Assembly: GCA_965276635.1 (NCBI GenBank)
Contig: CBDIBC010000002.1
Coordinates: 124,001-188,000, forward strand
Direction: 5' to 3'
DNA length: 64,000 nucleotides
Source of the DNA: CBDIBC01 sp965276635
GTDB taxonomy: Bacteria > Actinomycetota > Acidimicrobiia > Acidimicrobiales > Palsa-688
Positions 35,617 through 45,164 of the stretch are shown here, piece after piece. Position 1 is the stretch's first letter; every line of letters starts with the position of its first letter. Both the position numbers and the translations under genes were made by a program. The notes under the pieces are model-generated. The model searched no databases and was not told the origin of the DNA. It worked only from the letters and a program-made list of their open reading frames with translations.

Positions 35617-35991
35617 GTGGCGGCCGCAGGGGTAATCAAGGTCCACAGGATCAAGACTGGCTGGCGAGATCGGGTGCGAGCGTACGAGGTCCTCGTCGAC
35701 GGCCGAACAGCGGGGCGGCCGAAGAACGGCGAGACGCTTGAGGCTGTTGCAGGCGTCGGTGATCATTCAGTGCAAGTGAAGATAGGACGGTGGTGGAGCA
35801 GTCCGAAGGTCGGAGTGTCTGTGACCTGTGGTGGTGCTGCAGTTCTGTACGTCAAGGCTCGGCCGATGGGGGAGCCCCTGACCGTGTTGTGGCAGGCGAT
35901 CCGTCACCCGGACAGTTACATCCTCCTCTGGGCGGAGGGTTCGAGGCCACCAGACGAGCCCTGGAGGCCGCTGGACTGGGAAGGGCGCTGA
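35617..35991 (+). CDS. Small beta-rich hypothetical protein
   Basis: About 124 residues from GTG 35617; TTG 35608 is also possible. IKVHRIKTGWRDRVRAYEVL, VDGRTAGRPKNGETLEAV, GVGDHSVQVKIGRWWSSPKV and GVSVTCGGAAVLYVKARP follow the pattern 'xYxVxVDG...NGExxxxxVxxGxHxVxxxxxxxxSxxxxV', seen in many small actinobacterial proteins of unknown role, probably a PEGA-like beta fold. No partner gene is evident. Confidence 0.55.
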   Translation: MAAAGVIKVHRIKTGWRDRVRAYEVLVDGRTAGRPKNGETLEAVAGVGDHSVQVKIGRWWSSPKVGVSVTCGGAAVLYVKARPMGEPLTVLWQAIRHPDSYILLWAEGSRPPDEPWRPLDWEGR

Positions 35992-36121
35992 GATAGGCGG
36001 ATCTGGGGTGCTTCCTTGGACCGGATCTAGGGACAAAGTGGAACATGTCCCCAGGGGGGAGTGCCCTCACCTAGTGTGACCTGACGTAGGTCACGTCGCC
36101 CGGACAAGCACCGATTGCCGA

Positions 36122-36766
36122 CTATGCTCCAGTCGCTACTGCCGTGCTGCGTTGGACGTGCTCATCGCCGGTGGTGCTCGAGATCGGTGGTCCTTCGGGT
36201 CCCGCCAGGGTAAGGCGTTCCGTTCGGAAATCAATCCGCACGGCCCGGAATCGGCTGAGGATGTCGGAACCGAGCGTTCCCATGAGTCCCGGGGCGTGTC
36301 GCGACTGTAGAGCGCCTACGCCGAGGATCTCATTTCGAAGCGGCAGGCCGTCGACTGAGAGGTCTCCGGGTGCCGTGAGGGAAATGGTGTGGGCGCAGCC
36401 GAAGCTGGTGGCATGGCGGGTGTCGAAGGTGTCGAGGTGCAGCCGTGCGGCCAGGCCAGAGTCGATGATGCTTGCGGCGGAGCCGGTGTCAACGTCGAAG
36501 GTGAATGGGCCCCGGCCGTCGACGCAGACGCCGGCAACCACGACCGCAAACCCCGGCACGGGTCGGACAACTCGAACGGGAACCACGATGTCGGTGGCTG
36601 ACCCCGACAGGTGCGTCTCGCAGTTCCGAAACGCCGGAAAAGCGATCGGACTGCCCGCCCCAGTCGACGGTGGGCGGCTGGAGCAGCTGACCAACGATAT
36701 GCCGAGGAGCACCGCACCTAGCAACGCGAGGCAGGCAGCTTGGCCCCGGCCTGCCTGCCTCGTCAT
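36122..36766 (-). CDS. Lipoprotein with retropepsin-like aspartyl protease domain
   Basis: A 214-residue protein from ATG 36766. A lipoprotein signal with lipobox LVSC (residues 25-28) is followed by a mature domain carrying GPFTFDVDTGSAASIIDSGL, the D-T-G-S signature of single-domain aspartyl proteases, and LMGTLGSDILSRFRAVRIDF, the second conserved block. Such proteins probably act as homodimeric proteases, here on the outer face of the membrane. Upstream starts in the same frame are possible but would spoil the signal peptide. Substrate unknown. Confidence 0.8.
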   Translation of the reverse strand: MTRQAGRGQAACLALLGAVLLGISLVSCSSRPPSTGAGSPIAFPAFRNCETHLSGSATDIVVPVRVVRPVPGFAVVVAGVCVDGRGPFTFDVDTGSAASIIDSGLAARLHLDTFDTRHATSFGCAHTISLTAPGDLSVDGLPLRNEILGVGALQSRHAPGLMGTLGSDILSRFRAVRIDFRTERLTLAGPEGPPISSTTGDEHVQRSTAVATGA

Positions 36767-37193
36767 TCGCCGCCGCCGGTGCTGGGTCTGCACCGGCGGT
36801 GATCGGCTATCAGAGCACAACGTCCAGGGGCCGATTCGTTCACGGGTGCAGTGTGCCTGTTCGCTCAAGACGATGCCGATCGAGTTGCTGCGCCCAGACC
36901 AGGAGCGGCTTGAGAATTTCGGGCGGCACCTGGCCGACCAACCTGTGAGCGATCAGGGCGCCGCCGGGATCTGGCCGCGTGGTTAGCGACGCCACGAGTG
37001 GCGGACGGAGTCCCGCGGCAACATCATCAGGGTCCCTGGCCGCCCGTCGCCACCCTTAGGCAGGTGGAGACGACCCGCGCTGGGTGTCCGGTGCCCGCCT
37101 GGCTGGTCGGCCCCAGCCCGAGGTTCACCATCCGGGAAGCCCCCCAGAATCGATGACCGCATACATACCCGGGCCGTTGACAGAATGTGCGGA
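36767..37193. other. Intergenic, no gene recognised
   Basis: A 427-base gap between the lipoprotein and the decayed hydrolase. A short plus-strand frame near 36873-36986 (PDQERLENFGRHLADQP) might be a gene scrap but I cannot place it. No clear hairpin or promoter was seen. Confidence 0.4.
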
Positions 37194-37874
37194 TGCAGCC
37201 GCTCGTCCTGGTCCATAGCCCGCTGGTCGGGCCCAGCACTTGGAGATGGGTCGCCGAAGCGCTGGTGGCGGGCGGTCATCGAGTCACGGTTCCGTCCGTC
37301 CCCGAAACGGTGGCGTCGTCTGGTTAGGAGTCATTCGCCGATTCGGTGGCGGCCCAGGTCGGCGACGGCGACACTGTCTTGGTCAGCCATAGCGGCGCGG
37401 GTCTTCTCCTGCCGCAGATCCAGGCACGAAGCGTCGGCGATGCCGGCCATCCGGTCTTCGTTGACGCAGGCGTCCCACCGCAGACCGGCGACGCCCGCTT
37501 GATCCCCAGCCAGTTCCGGGCGCAGCTCGAGAACATCGCCGTCGAGGGGCTGCTACCGAAATGGTCAGACTGATTCGATCCGGGCATGATGGAGATGCTG
37601 ATCCCCGACGAAGAACGACGAGCTGCCGTCTGCGCCGAGTTGCCTCGGCTGCCTCTGTCGTACTTCGACGCCGTGGTGCCCGTCCCCACGGGTTGGACTG
37701 GCGGCAAGTCCGGGGTACCTTCGACTCAGCGAGCCCTACGCCGCCGATGAGGCAGAAGCCGCCCGCCGCGGATGGCCGGTCCTCGCGCTGCCGGGAGCGC
37801 ACCCCGACCCGGTTACGCGACCTGAGCCGGTTACTGAGGCGATCCTTGCCCTCGTGAACAATCTGGTCGAATGA
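37194..37874 (+). pseudogene. Alpha/beta hydrolase, decayed
   Basis: ATG 37194 starts QPLVLVHSPLVGPSTWRWVA and VTVPSVPET, the N-terminus of a small alpha/beta hydrolase, then hits a TAG at 37326. The continuation includes VGDGDTVLVSHSGAGLLLPQ with the nucleophile elbow S-H-S-G-A, GHPVFVDAGVPP, MMEMLIPDEERRAAVCAELP, and a tail WPVLALPGAHPDPVTRPEPV with a stop at 37874. An internal stop and at least two shifts make it a pseudogene. Confidence 0.7.
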
Positions 37875-37913
37875 CTCGCAGTCGCCGCCGTTCCGCATCA
37901 GGACGACCTACCG

Positions 37914-38230
37914 GTGCTCGATATGCCACTCAAGGCGAGCGAGGTGGTACACGTGAAGGTCGTCGCCCCCACGGTCCTGATTTGCGCCTCCGTGCCGGGA
38001 TTGATTGAACGCGGCAAGAGCAGGATCGTCAACGTGGACGGGATGATCGCATTCAGCGGCCCGCACCGCACGCCCAGGGCCGCGCCGTCTATGCAGGGAG
38101 GCTGGCCCACCTCGTCGCCATGACCCAGGTGCTCCACGAGGAGCTCGGGATGGACTCGTCGCAGCGCTTGGAGCGTAGGACTTCTCGTCCGCGGAGACTA
38201 CGAACTCGTCGTCGCCGAGCCGCTCACCTC
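37914..38230 (+). pseudogene. SDR fragment, decayed
   Basis: Pieces of a short-chain dehydrogenase: VPGLIERGKSRIVNVDGMIA then FSGP, and after a shift LAHLVAMTQVLHEELG. These correspond to the strand carrying the catalytic Ser and the helix after the YxxxK motif; the Tyr-Lys segment itself is scrambled. No N-terminal cofactor loop is present. Confidence 0.5.
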
Positions 38231-38437
38231 GTCGAGCAACTTGCCCTGGGGTCTCCCCACCTGCCGTTGCCGATGACGAGCGCGTCCCGGCGACGCACGC
38301 CCGATGCAGCCTCTCGGCCGCCATGAGCCGGGAGCCGTGGAGCAGGGAACCGACCCGATTCGCCAGCCGATCCTGCTACCGCACGGTGGATTCGCTGGCG
38401 CGAATCGTGCGGTTCGTATCAATCGATGGCGAGCAGG

Positions 38438-41400
38438 TTACGGATTGTTCCCGAAGGCGTGGGCGTCGCCTTGGGCTCCTATGAGGCGGTAACCGCTGTC
38501 GCTGTTGGCGACGATCCCGACGACAGGAGTGGTGCCGGGGGCTCCGAGCGACCCGTAGAACTTGGCGTCACCCAAGGTGAACACGCCACCATCGGCAGCG
38601 ACCAGCCAGTACCCGTAACCATCAGGGGTGGCAGCCATGCCGACGATGGGCTGGTTGAGATGCCTGTCGCCCTCAGACCCGTAGAACTTGGCGTCACCGA
38701 AGGTGAACACGCCACCATCGGCGGCGACCAGCCAGTACCCGTAACCATCAGGGGTGGCAGCCATGCCGACGATGGGCTGGTTGAGATGCCTGTCGCCCTC
38801 AGACCCGTAGAACTTGGCGTCACCGAAGGTGAACACCCCACCATCGGCGGCGACCAGCCAGTACCCGTAACCATCAGGGGTGGCAGCCATGCCGACGATG
38901 GGCTGGTTGAGATGCCTGTCGCCCTCAGACCCGTAGAACTTGGCGTCACCGAAGGAGAACACCCCACCATCGGCGGCGACCAGCCAGTACCCGTGACCGT
39001 CAGCGGTGGCGGAGACACCGATGATCGGGGCGTTGAGGCGGGCGCCGTTCTCCGAGCCCAGGTCGGCGGCGTTGCCGTGCGTGGAGAGCGTCCCGTTCCC
39101 GTCCAGCGCCCAGTACCCGGCCCCGCCCGGGGTGGCGGCGACCGCACCACCGGTCGGTTCCCGGACCGCCGCCGGTCCGCTCGGCGGCGTGGTCACCGGC
39201 GGCGTGGTCACCGTGACCGTGACCGAAGGCGTGGTCGCTGTCCCGGCGCTGTTGGTGGCGGTGACGGTGAAGGTCCCCGACGCGGTCGGGGTCCCGGAGA
39301 GCACCCCGGTAGTGGGGTCGAGGGCCAGTCCGGCTGGCAGGGCGCCCGAACCGACGGCAAACGTCGGTGTCGGGATACCCGACGCCACGAACGTGTAAGA
39401 GTAGGGCGAACCGGCAGCAGCCGAAGATGGGCTGTCAGCGCTGAACACCGGGGTAGCGGAAGAGACCGGGGGTGCCGGCGGGCCGGCGGGGGCGACGGTG
39501 GTCGAGGCCGGCGAGGGGCTCGAGATGCCGACCGTGTTGGCGGCGGTCACGGTGAAGGTGTAGCTGTCACCGTTGGTGAGGCCGTTCACGGTGATCGGGC
39601 TGGACGTGGCGGTGGCGGTCTGGCCGCCATGCGCCGGGGTCGTGGTGTCGGTCGCGGTCACCGTGTAAGAGGTGATGGCCGAACCGCCGTCTGACGCCGG
39701 GGCGCTGAACGCCACGCTGGCCTGCGCGTTCCCGGGGGTGGCGCTGACGCCGGTCGGGGCGCCAGGAGCGGTGGCGGCGGGGGCGACGGTGGTCGAGGCC
39801 GGCGAGGGGCTCGAGATGCCGACCGTGTTGGCGGCGGTCACGGTGAAGGTGTAGCTGTCACCGTTGGTGAGGCCGTTCACGGTGATCGGGCTGGACGTGG
39901 CGGTGGCGGTCTGGCCGCCATGCGCCGGGGTCGTGGTGTCGGTCGCGGTCACCGTGTAAGAGGTGATGGCCGAACCGCCGTCTGACGCCGGGGCGCTGAA
40001 CGCCACGCTGGCCTGCGCGTTCCCGGGGGTAGCGCTGACGCCGGTCGGGGCGCCAGGTCGCTGCTCGACGGTGTAGGAGTCGGTGGCGACGGCGGTGCTG
40101 GCGTCATCCGATGAGGCCGTGGCCGTGTCGGTAGCCGGCCCCGAAGCGGCGGCCGTGGACACCAGGACCGGCACGGCGATCGCTGGAAGGACTGTGCCTG
40201 CGGTCAGTGGGCTCGCCGAAGAGGCAGGATAGGCGCAGGTGACGGTCTGGTTGCTTGGGGCTCCGCACGTCCAACCCGTCCCGCTGGGCTGCCCGGGAAG
40301 AAGGCCAGCTGGGAAGGTGTCGGTGACCGACACCGGATCGGTCTCGTCGCCGGCGGTGGGGCTGACGGTCGGCTGGATGGTGAAAGCGGAAGATGTGCCA
40401 CCGGTCAACACCCCGCTGGTGCTGTCGGTGTTGGTGGCGGTCAATACCGGCAGTGGGCCGGTCAGGGTGCTGGCCGAGAAGTTGGCAACCTCGTGGGTCT
40501 CATAGGCGTTGGCCGTCGACGCTGTCCAACCGAACGTCAACTGCCACGGGGCCCCGGTCGCCGGGTTGATCCAGGACGAGGGGAAGGAGGCGTTGGCAGT
40601 GAGGCTCTGGAGGCTACCGGTGAGCGTCTGGGGCGCCGTCGCTCCGACAGGGGTGTAGGAGACGACGAAGCGCTGGGCACCCACGGTCAGCCCTGACGCA
40701 GTAGTCGCAGAGCTCGCCGTCGGGTTCATGGCCAGTTCGACTGGCACCCCAGTCGATCGGGTGGTGGACCCAGGCGTGTCGAGGGTGTCGCCTCCCAGGT
40801 TGTTGGTGCCGCTGGGCGTGGTTCCGGCGGACGAAGCCAACACGCAGTAGCCGGCGGTGCCATTCCCGGCCCCTCGCGCGGTCACCGCCTGCGGGGAGGT
40901 GGGGTCGGAAGTGTCGTTGGTGCAGCCGCTGCCCTGGGACGCACTGTTGAGGTAGTTGCCGTACACGTCGAAGCCGACGCCCAGATATCCGTGAGGGAGT
41001 CCTGACTCACCGTTGGCGGCGTTGGCCGCGTAGCCGAGCGACCCGCCGAGGGGACCGGTGGAAGTCGGGGGGACAGGGTGAGCAGGGTCGGTGGCGGCCA
41101 GGTCGAACGATAGACCGTCACCCGCCGGCCCACCGGTACCCGAAGGAGCTCCGAACTGGTACAGATCGAACTTGACATCCAAGCCCTGACTGGTCGGAAG
41201 CCCCGCGGTGTTGAACACCGACCCAACCCTGTCGTGAGCCGACGAGTTCAACTGCAAGGCGCCGCCGGGGGCGGCATCGGTCGCCGGCGAACAACGAGGT
41301 ATCGACGTCGCACCAGACCCGGCAGCGGTCAGGCAGGCCTGGTTCGTCCCGAAAAACGCCGCCGGCAGGACCCACTGCCCCACCGGCGTGGACGCGCCGG

Positions 41401-41572
41401 TGAATGTCTCGCTGCCTAGGGGCGTCAAGGTCGTCGCGGTCGCGGCCATCGCGGGAAGCGTCGTGGCCGACAGCAAACCTACAGTGGCCGCCGCCCCCAC
41501 ACCGGCGAGGAATCGCCAGCGCAGATTGTCCCGACCAGCGGCAAGTACAAGTAGTAGGCGCATGCGCTCCAT
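38438..41572 (-). CDS. Large secreted repeat protein: lectin-like domain, two FN3 domains, Ig-like region, C-terminal GYWLVAADGGVF repeats
   Basis: About 1044 residues from ATG 41572 (ATG 41563 possible). A Sec signal (FLAGVGAAATVGLLSATTLP) leads to an L-type-lectin-like beta sandwich (residues ~45-360; FDLYQFGAPSGTGGPAGDGL, GYLGVGFDVYGNYLN). A DUF11-like stretch follows, then two near-identical fibronectin type III domains of 97 residues, a putative-Ig (PTFAVGSGALPAGLALDPTT), a Thr/Pro linker, and at least four 42-residue repeats with GYWLVAADGGVFTFGDAKFY and LNQPIVGMAATPDG. The repeats probably form a propeller-like or solenoid surface domain. Such tails are common in Acidimicrobiia secreted proteins. 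Function is probably adhesion or carbohydrate binding; no sortase signal or membrane anchor was found. Confidence 0.85.
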   Translation of the reverse strand: MERMRLLLVLAAGRDNLRWRFLAGVGAAATVGLLSATTLPAMAATATTLTPLGSETFTGASTPVGQWVLPAAFFGTNQACLTAAGSGATSIPRCSPATDAAPGGALQLNSSAHDRVGSVFNTAGLPTSQGLDVKFDLYQFGAPSGTGGPAGDGLSFDLAATDPAHPVPPTSTGPLGGSLGYAANAANGESGLPHGYLGVGFDVYGNYLNSASQGSGCTNDTSDPTSPQAVTARGAGNGTAGYCVLASSAGTTPSGTNNLGGDTLDTPGSTTRSTGVPVELAMNPTASSATTASGLTVGAQRFVVSYTPVGATAPQTLTGSLQSLTANASFPSSWINPATGAPWQLTFGWTASTANAYETHEVANFSASTLTGPLPVLTATNTDSTSGVLTGGTSSAFTIQPTVSPTAGDETDPVSVTDTFPAGLLPGQPSGTGWTCGAPSNQTVTCAYPASSASPLTAGTVLPAIAVPVLVSTAAASGPATDTATASSDDASTAVATDSYTVEQRPGAPTGVSATPGNAQASVAFSAPASDGGSAITSYTVTATDTTTPAHGGQTATATSSPITVNGLTNGDSYTFTVTAANTVGISSPSPASTTVAPAATAPGAPTGVSATPGNAQASVAFSAPASDGGSAITSYTVTATDTTTPAHGGQTATATSSPITVNGLTNGDSYTFTVTAANTVGISSPSPASTTVAPAGPPAPPVSSATPVFSADSPSSAAAGSPYSYTFVASGIPTPTFAVGSGALPAGLALDPTTGVLSGTPTASGTFTVTATNSAGTATTPSVTVTVTTPPVTTPPSGPAAVREPTGGAVAATPGGAGYWALDGNGTLSTHGNAADLGSENGARLNAPIIGVSATADGHGYWLVAADGGVFSFGDAKFYGSEGDRHLNQPIVGMAATPDGYGYWLVAADGGVFTFGDAKFYGSEGDRHLNQPIVGMAATPDGYGYWLVAADGGVFTFGDAKFYGSEGDRHLNQPIVGMAATPDGYGYWLVAADGGVFTLGDAKFYGSLGAPGTTPVVGIVANSDSGYRLIGAQGDAHAFGNNP
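38579..39082 (-). repeat. Tandem 126-bp repeats within the secreted protein
   Basis: Units beginning at 38579, 38705, 38831 and 38957 are almost identical over their 126 bases (42 codons), differing by a few bases such as GCC/CCC and GGT/GGA. They encode the GYWLVAADGGVF unit. The near-identity of DNA suggests recent unit duplication or gene conversion. Confidence 0.92.
39491..40057 (-). repeat. Duplicated FN3-encoding segment (291-bp period)
   Basis: Positions 39491-39766 and 39782-40057 are the same 276 bases with one difference noticed (GGTG versus GGTA). Each encodes one fibronectin type III domain of the secreted protein, so this is a very recent tandem duplication. Confidence 0.92.
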
Positions 41573-41790
41573 CTCCGATCCTCGAACCGAGGCGCTCAGC
41601 ACCTCCCACAGGGTTATCGGCAGCGAGAGTCGTCACCTGAACAGGCACCGCCGACGGTCGAGAGAGAAACGGTCACGCCGACCATGGCACTACGACATGA
41701 CCGTCTACGAGACCACGGTGCGGCCGTTCAGTTCGGGTGTTTTCGTGCCGATAGAGGCGTCATGGTCGGTGGCTGCGGAATCGTCGGACT

Positions 41791-43704
41791 GTGACGTCTC
41801 TGTCTCCTGGGGAACGGCGAGGGCGCCGGAATAGACCGGCGGATCATCTGCCAGTCGACCGGCTGGTACCCGACACTGCCAGAGCACAGTCCGCCGCTGG
41901 CGCCGGTCCGACCTCGCTGACAGCAGACCTGGATCTGAGCGAAGCGCTCCGAGGGGCCGGCTCGCGTGGAGAGTGGACGCTGGTGTACCAGCCGAAGGTG
42001 CTGGCCCAGACCCGGCGGATCGAGTCGGTCGAAGCCCTGCTGCGCTGGGAGCACCCCGTCTTGGGGGTCGTGGCCCCTGACCGGTTCATCGTGGTGGCCG
42101 AAACCGCCGGGATGATGGGCGAACTAACGCGCTGGGTGCTCGCGGAGGCCCTCGACGCCCAGACCCGCTGGCAGGCCGCCGGGGTCGACGTGGCCGTGGC
42201 GGTCAACCTGTCCGCCCAGTCAGTCGGGGACTTCGGGCTGCTCGGATGGATCGACGAGCAACTCCGATCTCGCGGTCTGCGCCCGTCATGTCTGACCGTG
42301 GAGATCACCGAGACCGCGGTCATGGCCGACCCTGAAGTCGCCACCCGGTTCCTGGCCGCTCTGCGGGTACTGGGGGTACGGGTCTCGGTCGATGACTTCG
42401 GGACCGGGTTCACTTCACTCAGCGTGCTGGCTCGTCTCCCCCTCGACGAGTTAAAGATAGACCGGTCCTTCATCCGCCGCTCCGCCACCTCCACCGCGGA
42501 CGAAGCCGTGATCCGCTCGGTACGAGAGCTCGGTCACCGTCTCGGTCTCGACGTCGTCGCCGAAGGCGTCGAGGACGAGGCGACCGCCCGCCGGCTCACC
42601 GAGTTCGGAGCCGATATCCTCCAGGGCTACTTCTTCTCCAAACCGCTCATCGAGACCGCTCTCACCGCCTTCGTCACCGCCGAACGAGACAGCCGCCGAC
42701 AAAGCGATAGCCAGCTCGACGACAGCGCAGAACACGACCGGATCGCCGCCCTCTACCGCTACGGGATCCTCGACAGCGAAACCGACGCTGGCCTCGACGA
42801 CATCACCGCGCTGGCTGCCCACATCTGCAACACCCCCATCGCCCTGGTCAGCCTGGTCGACGTCGACCGGCAGCACTTCGCGTCCCGGGTCGGGCTCGAG
42901 GCGACCGAAACTCCCCGATCCGACTCGTTCTGCGCTCGCGCCCTCACCGGTGTCGACCTCCTCGAAGTAGCCGACGCCCAAGCCGATGAACGCTTCGTCA
43001 ACAACCCCCTGGTCACCGGCGACCCCAACATCCGCTTTTACGCCGGCGCCCCGCTGCGCACCCCCGACGGTCACACCCTCGGCAGCCTGTGCGTCATCGA
43101 CCGCAAACCCCGCAACCTGACCAACGCGCAACGCCGGGCCCTCGCCAGCCTGTCACGGACAGTAATGCGCCAACTCGAAACCCGCCGGGTCGCTCTCGCC
43201 GCCCAGCGTCTCCCCGGACAGCTCCGCCACATACTCACCGCCCGCACCCACGGCCAGCGCCGAAAAGCCGAAGACCTCCACCTGCGCATGTGCGCAGAGC
43301 TTCTTCTCTGCGACTGCGCCATTATCCTGCGCCGCAGCCGACCCGACTCGCCGTACTTCACTCCCAGCAACTCCCTCACCGACCGAGCCCGCCTCTCGGT
43401 CATCGACACCCTGGTCGTGGACAGCACCGCCACCAACAGCCTGGCCGCAGCCATCGACCGCCACAGCGCCGTCTTCGTCCCCGACGTCACCACGTCTCCC
43501 CTCACCGACCGTCGCACCAGCAGCCAACTCGACCTGCGCGCCGTCCACATCCAACCGGTGGTCCGCCTCGACAACACCATCGACTCGGCCATCGTCACCG
43601 GATGGGAACACCCCACCGACAACCTCAACCGCACCGCCATCGAATTCCTCGCCCTCATCGCCACAGTCCTCGGCATGACATCATCCGCTACCACCGCCCC
43701 CTGA
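41791..43704 (+). CDS. EAL-GAF protein (cyclic di-GMP phosphodiesterase)
   Basis: A 637-residue protein from GTG 41791; the N-terminus is uncertain. Residues ~55-295 form an EAL domain with VEALLRW (EAL), NLSAQSVGD (Asn), TVEITETAVM (Glu), VDDFGTGFTSLSVLA (DDFG), LKIDRSFI (Lys) and EGVED (Glu), so the catalytic set looks complete and the protein should hydrolyse cyclic di-GMP. Residues ~320-470 are a GAF domain (DDITALAAHICNTPIALVSL, GAPLRTPDGHTLGSLCVID). A last region of ~170 residues is probably a second, divergent GAF. The usual GGDEF domain is absent. The 3' end borders an IS256. Confidence 0.88.
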   Translation: MTSLSPGERRGRRNRPADHLPVDRLVPDTARAQSAAGAGPTSLTADLDLSEALRGAGSRGEWTLVYQPKVLAQTRRIESVEALLRWEHPVLGVVAPDRFIVVAETAGMMGELTRWVLAEALDAQTRWQAAGVDVAVAVNLSAQSVGDFGLLGWIDEQLRSRGLRPSCLTVEITETAVMADPEVATRFLAALRVLGVRVSVDDFGTGFTSLSVLARLPLDELKIDRSFIRRSATSTADEAVIRSVRELGHRLGLDVVAEGVEDEATARRLTEFGADILQGYFFSKPLIETALTAFVTAERDSRRQSDSQLDDSAEHDRIAALYRYGILDSETDAGLDDITALAAHICNTPIALVSLVDVDRQHFASRVGLEATETPRSDSFCARALTGVDLLEVADAQADERFVNNPLVTGDPNIRFYAGAPLRTPDGHTLGSLCVIDRKPRNLTNAQRRALASLSRTVMRQLETRRVALAAQRLPGQLRHILTARTHGQRRKAEDLHLRMCAELLLCDCAIILRRSRPDSPYFTPSNSLTDRARLSVIDTLVVDSTATNSLAAAIDRHSAVFVPDVTTSPLTDRRTSSQLDLRAVHIQPVVRLDNTIDSAIVTGWEHPTDNLNRTAIEFLALIATVLGMTSSATTAP

Positions 43705-43725
43705 GTTTGTCAACCGGGAGTGTAA

Positions 43726-45164
43726 CTACAACGGTGTAGTGCGTGGGACTGTCTCATAAACGGTGTAACTGGTTCTTCTCTTACGAGTGAATCTCGGTTA
43801 CTTCGTTCCGACTATCATACGGTCTGGGAAGGCGATTGTAAAGGCATTCAACGCTCCTTTCCATCGATTCGACCAGCGTTGACGGCCTCTTCCGGTCGGG
43901 TCGAGACTCATCACGGCCAAGTACACACACTTGAGAGCAGCCTGCTCGTTCGGGAAATGACCCCGAGCCTTGACCGCCTTCCTGATCCTGGCGTTCACGC
44001 TCTCTATCGCGTTCGTGGTGTAAATCACCTGCCGCACTTCGGGGTCGAACGACAAGAACGGGACGAACTCGGCCCAGGCCGACTCCCACAGCTTGACGAT
44101 GGCCGGATACTTCGCCTCCCATCGCCCGGCGAAGTCAGCCAGGCGCTCCAGGGCAGCCGCCTCGGTCACGGCGGTGTAGATGGGCTTGAGGTCCTTGGCC
44201 AGCTCGGGCCAGTCCCGGCGGCTGGCGTAGCGGAAGCTGTTGCGGATCAGATGCACGACGCAGGCCTGCACGATGGTCTTCGGCCACACCGAGGCCACCG
44301 CGTCGGGCAGCCCGGTCAGGCCGTCACAGACCAAGATGCACACGTCCTTGGTGCCCCGGTTCTTGATCTCGGTCAGCACGTGAGCCCAGTACTTGGCCCC
44401 CTCCCCGCCCTCGCCGGCCCACAAACCCAGGATGTCGCGCTCGCCGTCGACGGTGACCCCGATGGCCACATAGATCGGCCGGTTCGCCACCTGACCCTCA
44501 CGAATCTTGACGTGGATGGCATCGACGAACATGACCGGGTAGACGGCGTCGAGGGGCCGGTTCTGCCACTCGACCATGGTCTCGAGCACCCCGTCGGTGA
44601 TGCGCGTCACAGTTTCCTTGGACACCCTGGCCCCATAGATCTCCTCCAGATGGGCGGAGATCTCACCATGGGTCAGACCCTTGGCCGACAACGACAGCAC
44701 CAGCTGGTCCACCCCGCCCAGGCGACGCTTACGCTTGGGCACCATCACCGGCTGGAACGACCCGTCCCGGTCGCGGGGCACGTCGATACTGACCGGGCCG
44801 ATATCAGTGATCACCCTCTTGGTGCGGGTGCCGTTGCGGCTGTTACCCGAGTGATGCCCAGCTGGGTCGTAGGGCTCGTAGCCGACGTGCTCGGTCATCT
44901 CGCCCTCAAGCGCCGCCTCGAGTAAACGCTTGGTCAAGTCCGCCAGCAGCCCACCCGGACCGACCAACCTCATGGCGTCGCCGTCAGCCCGGGCCAACAG
45001 CTCGGCCGCCAACTCCTCCGTGCCGATCTTCGCGGCCAGCGCCGAACCGGGCGAGGGCTCCATCACCACGGTCGAGTCGACCACGTCAATAACGTCTGTC
45101 ACTGTCTCTCCTTCCGCCAGGCTGGGCCCGGCTACTGTAGGTAGACAGTTACACCGTTGTAGAT
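43726..45164 (-). mobile_element. IS256-family insertion sequence, complete
   Basis: Terminal sequences match: CTACAACGGTGTA at 43726-43738 and, inverted, at 45150-45162; ACGGTGTAACTG also occurs at 43760-43771 and inverted at 45146-45157. The element holds one full transposase gene. On the right it cuts an IS3 remnant; on the left it lies 22 bases after the EAL gene. No target duplication was found, so its borders are approximate. Confidence 0.8.
43798..45102 (-). CDS. IS256-family (mutator) transposase
   Basis: About 434 residues from GTG 45102, preceded by AAGGAGAG. Conserved parts are HVGYEPYDPAGHHSGNSRNG, GPVSIDVPRDRDGSFQPVMV, YPVMFVDAIHVKIREG (first Asp), CILVCDGLTGLPDAV (second Asp) and YTTNAIESVNARIRK (Glu). 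The catalytic triad is complete and there is no frameshift, so this copy could be active. A truncated relative lies at 46986-47755 in the opposite orientation. Confidence 0.95.
   Translation of the reverse strand: MTDVIDVVDSTVVMEPSPGSALAAKIGTEELAAELLARADGDAMRLVGPGGLLADLTKRLLEAALEGEMTEHVGYEPYDPAGHHSGNSRNGTRTKRVITDIGPVSIDVPRDRDGSFQPVMVPKRKRRLGGVDQLVLSLSAKGLTHGEISAHLEEIYGARVSKETVTRITDGVLETMVEWQNRPLDAVYPVMFVDAIHVKIREGQVANRPIYVAIGVTVDGERDILGLWAGEGGEGAKYWAHVLTEIKNRGTKDVCILVCDGLTGLPDAVASVWPKTIVQACVVHLIRNSFRYASRRDWPELAKDLKPIYTAVTEAAALERLADFAGRWEAKYPAIVKLWESAWAEFVPFLSFDPEVRQVIYTTNAIESVNARIRKAVKARGHFPNEQAALKCVYLAVMSLDPTGRGRQRWSNRWKGALNAFTIAFPDRMIVGTK

Noticed and set aside
36730..36759. Inverted repeat GGCAGGCAG/CTGCCTGCC as a terminator or operator
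   Set aside because: It lies in the signal-peptide codons of the lipoprotein gene, has no T-run, and is probably chance in GC-rich DNA.
38579..39082. Regular repeats that might be read as a CRISPR array
   Set aside because: The whole 126-base unit is repeated with no unique spacers, and it codes for protein repeats.
38426..39694. A 422-codon plus-strand frame with perfect protein repeats
   Set aside because: The repeats are the antisense of the 126-base units in the secreted protein; it has no signal peptide or known fold.
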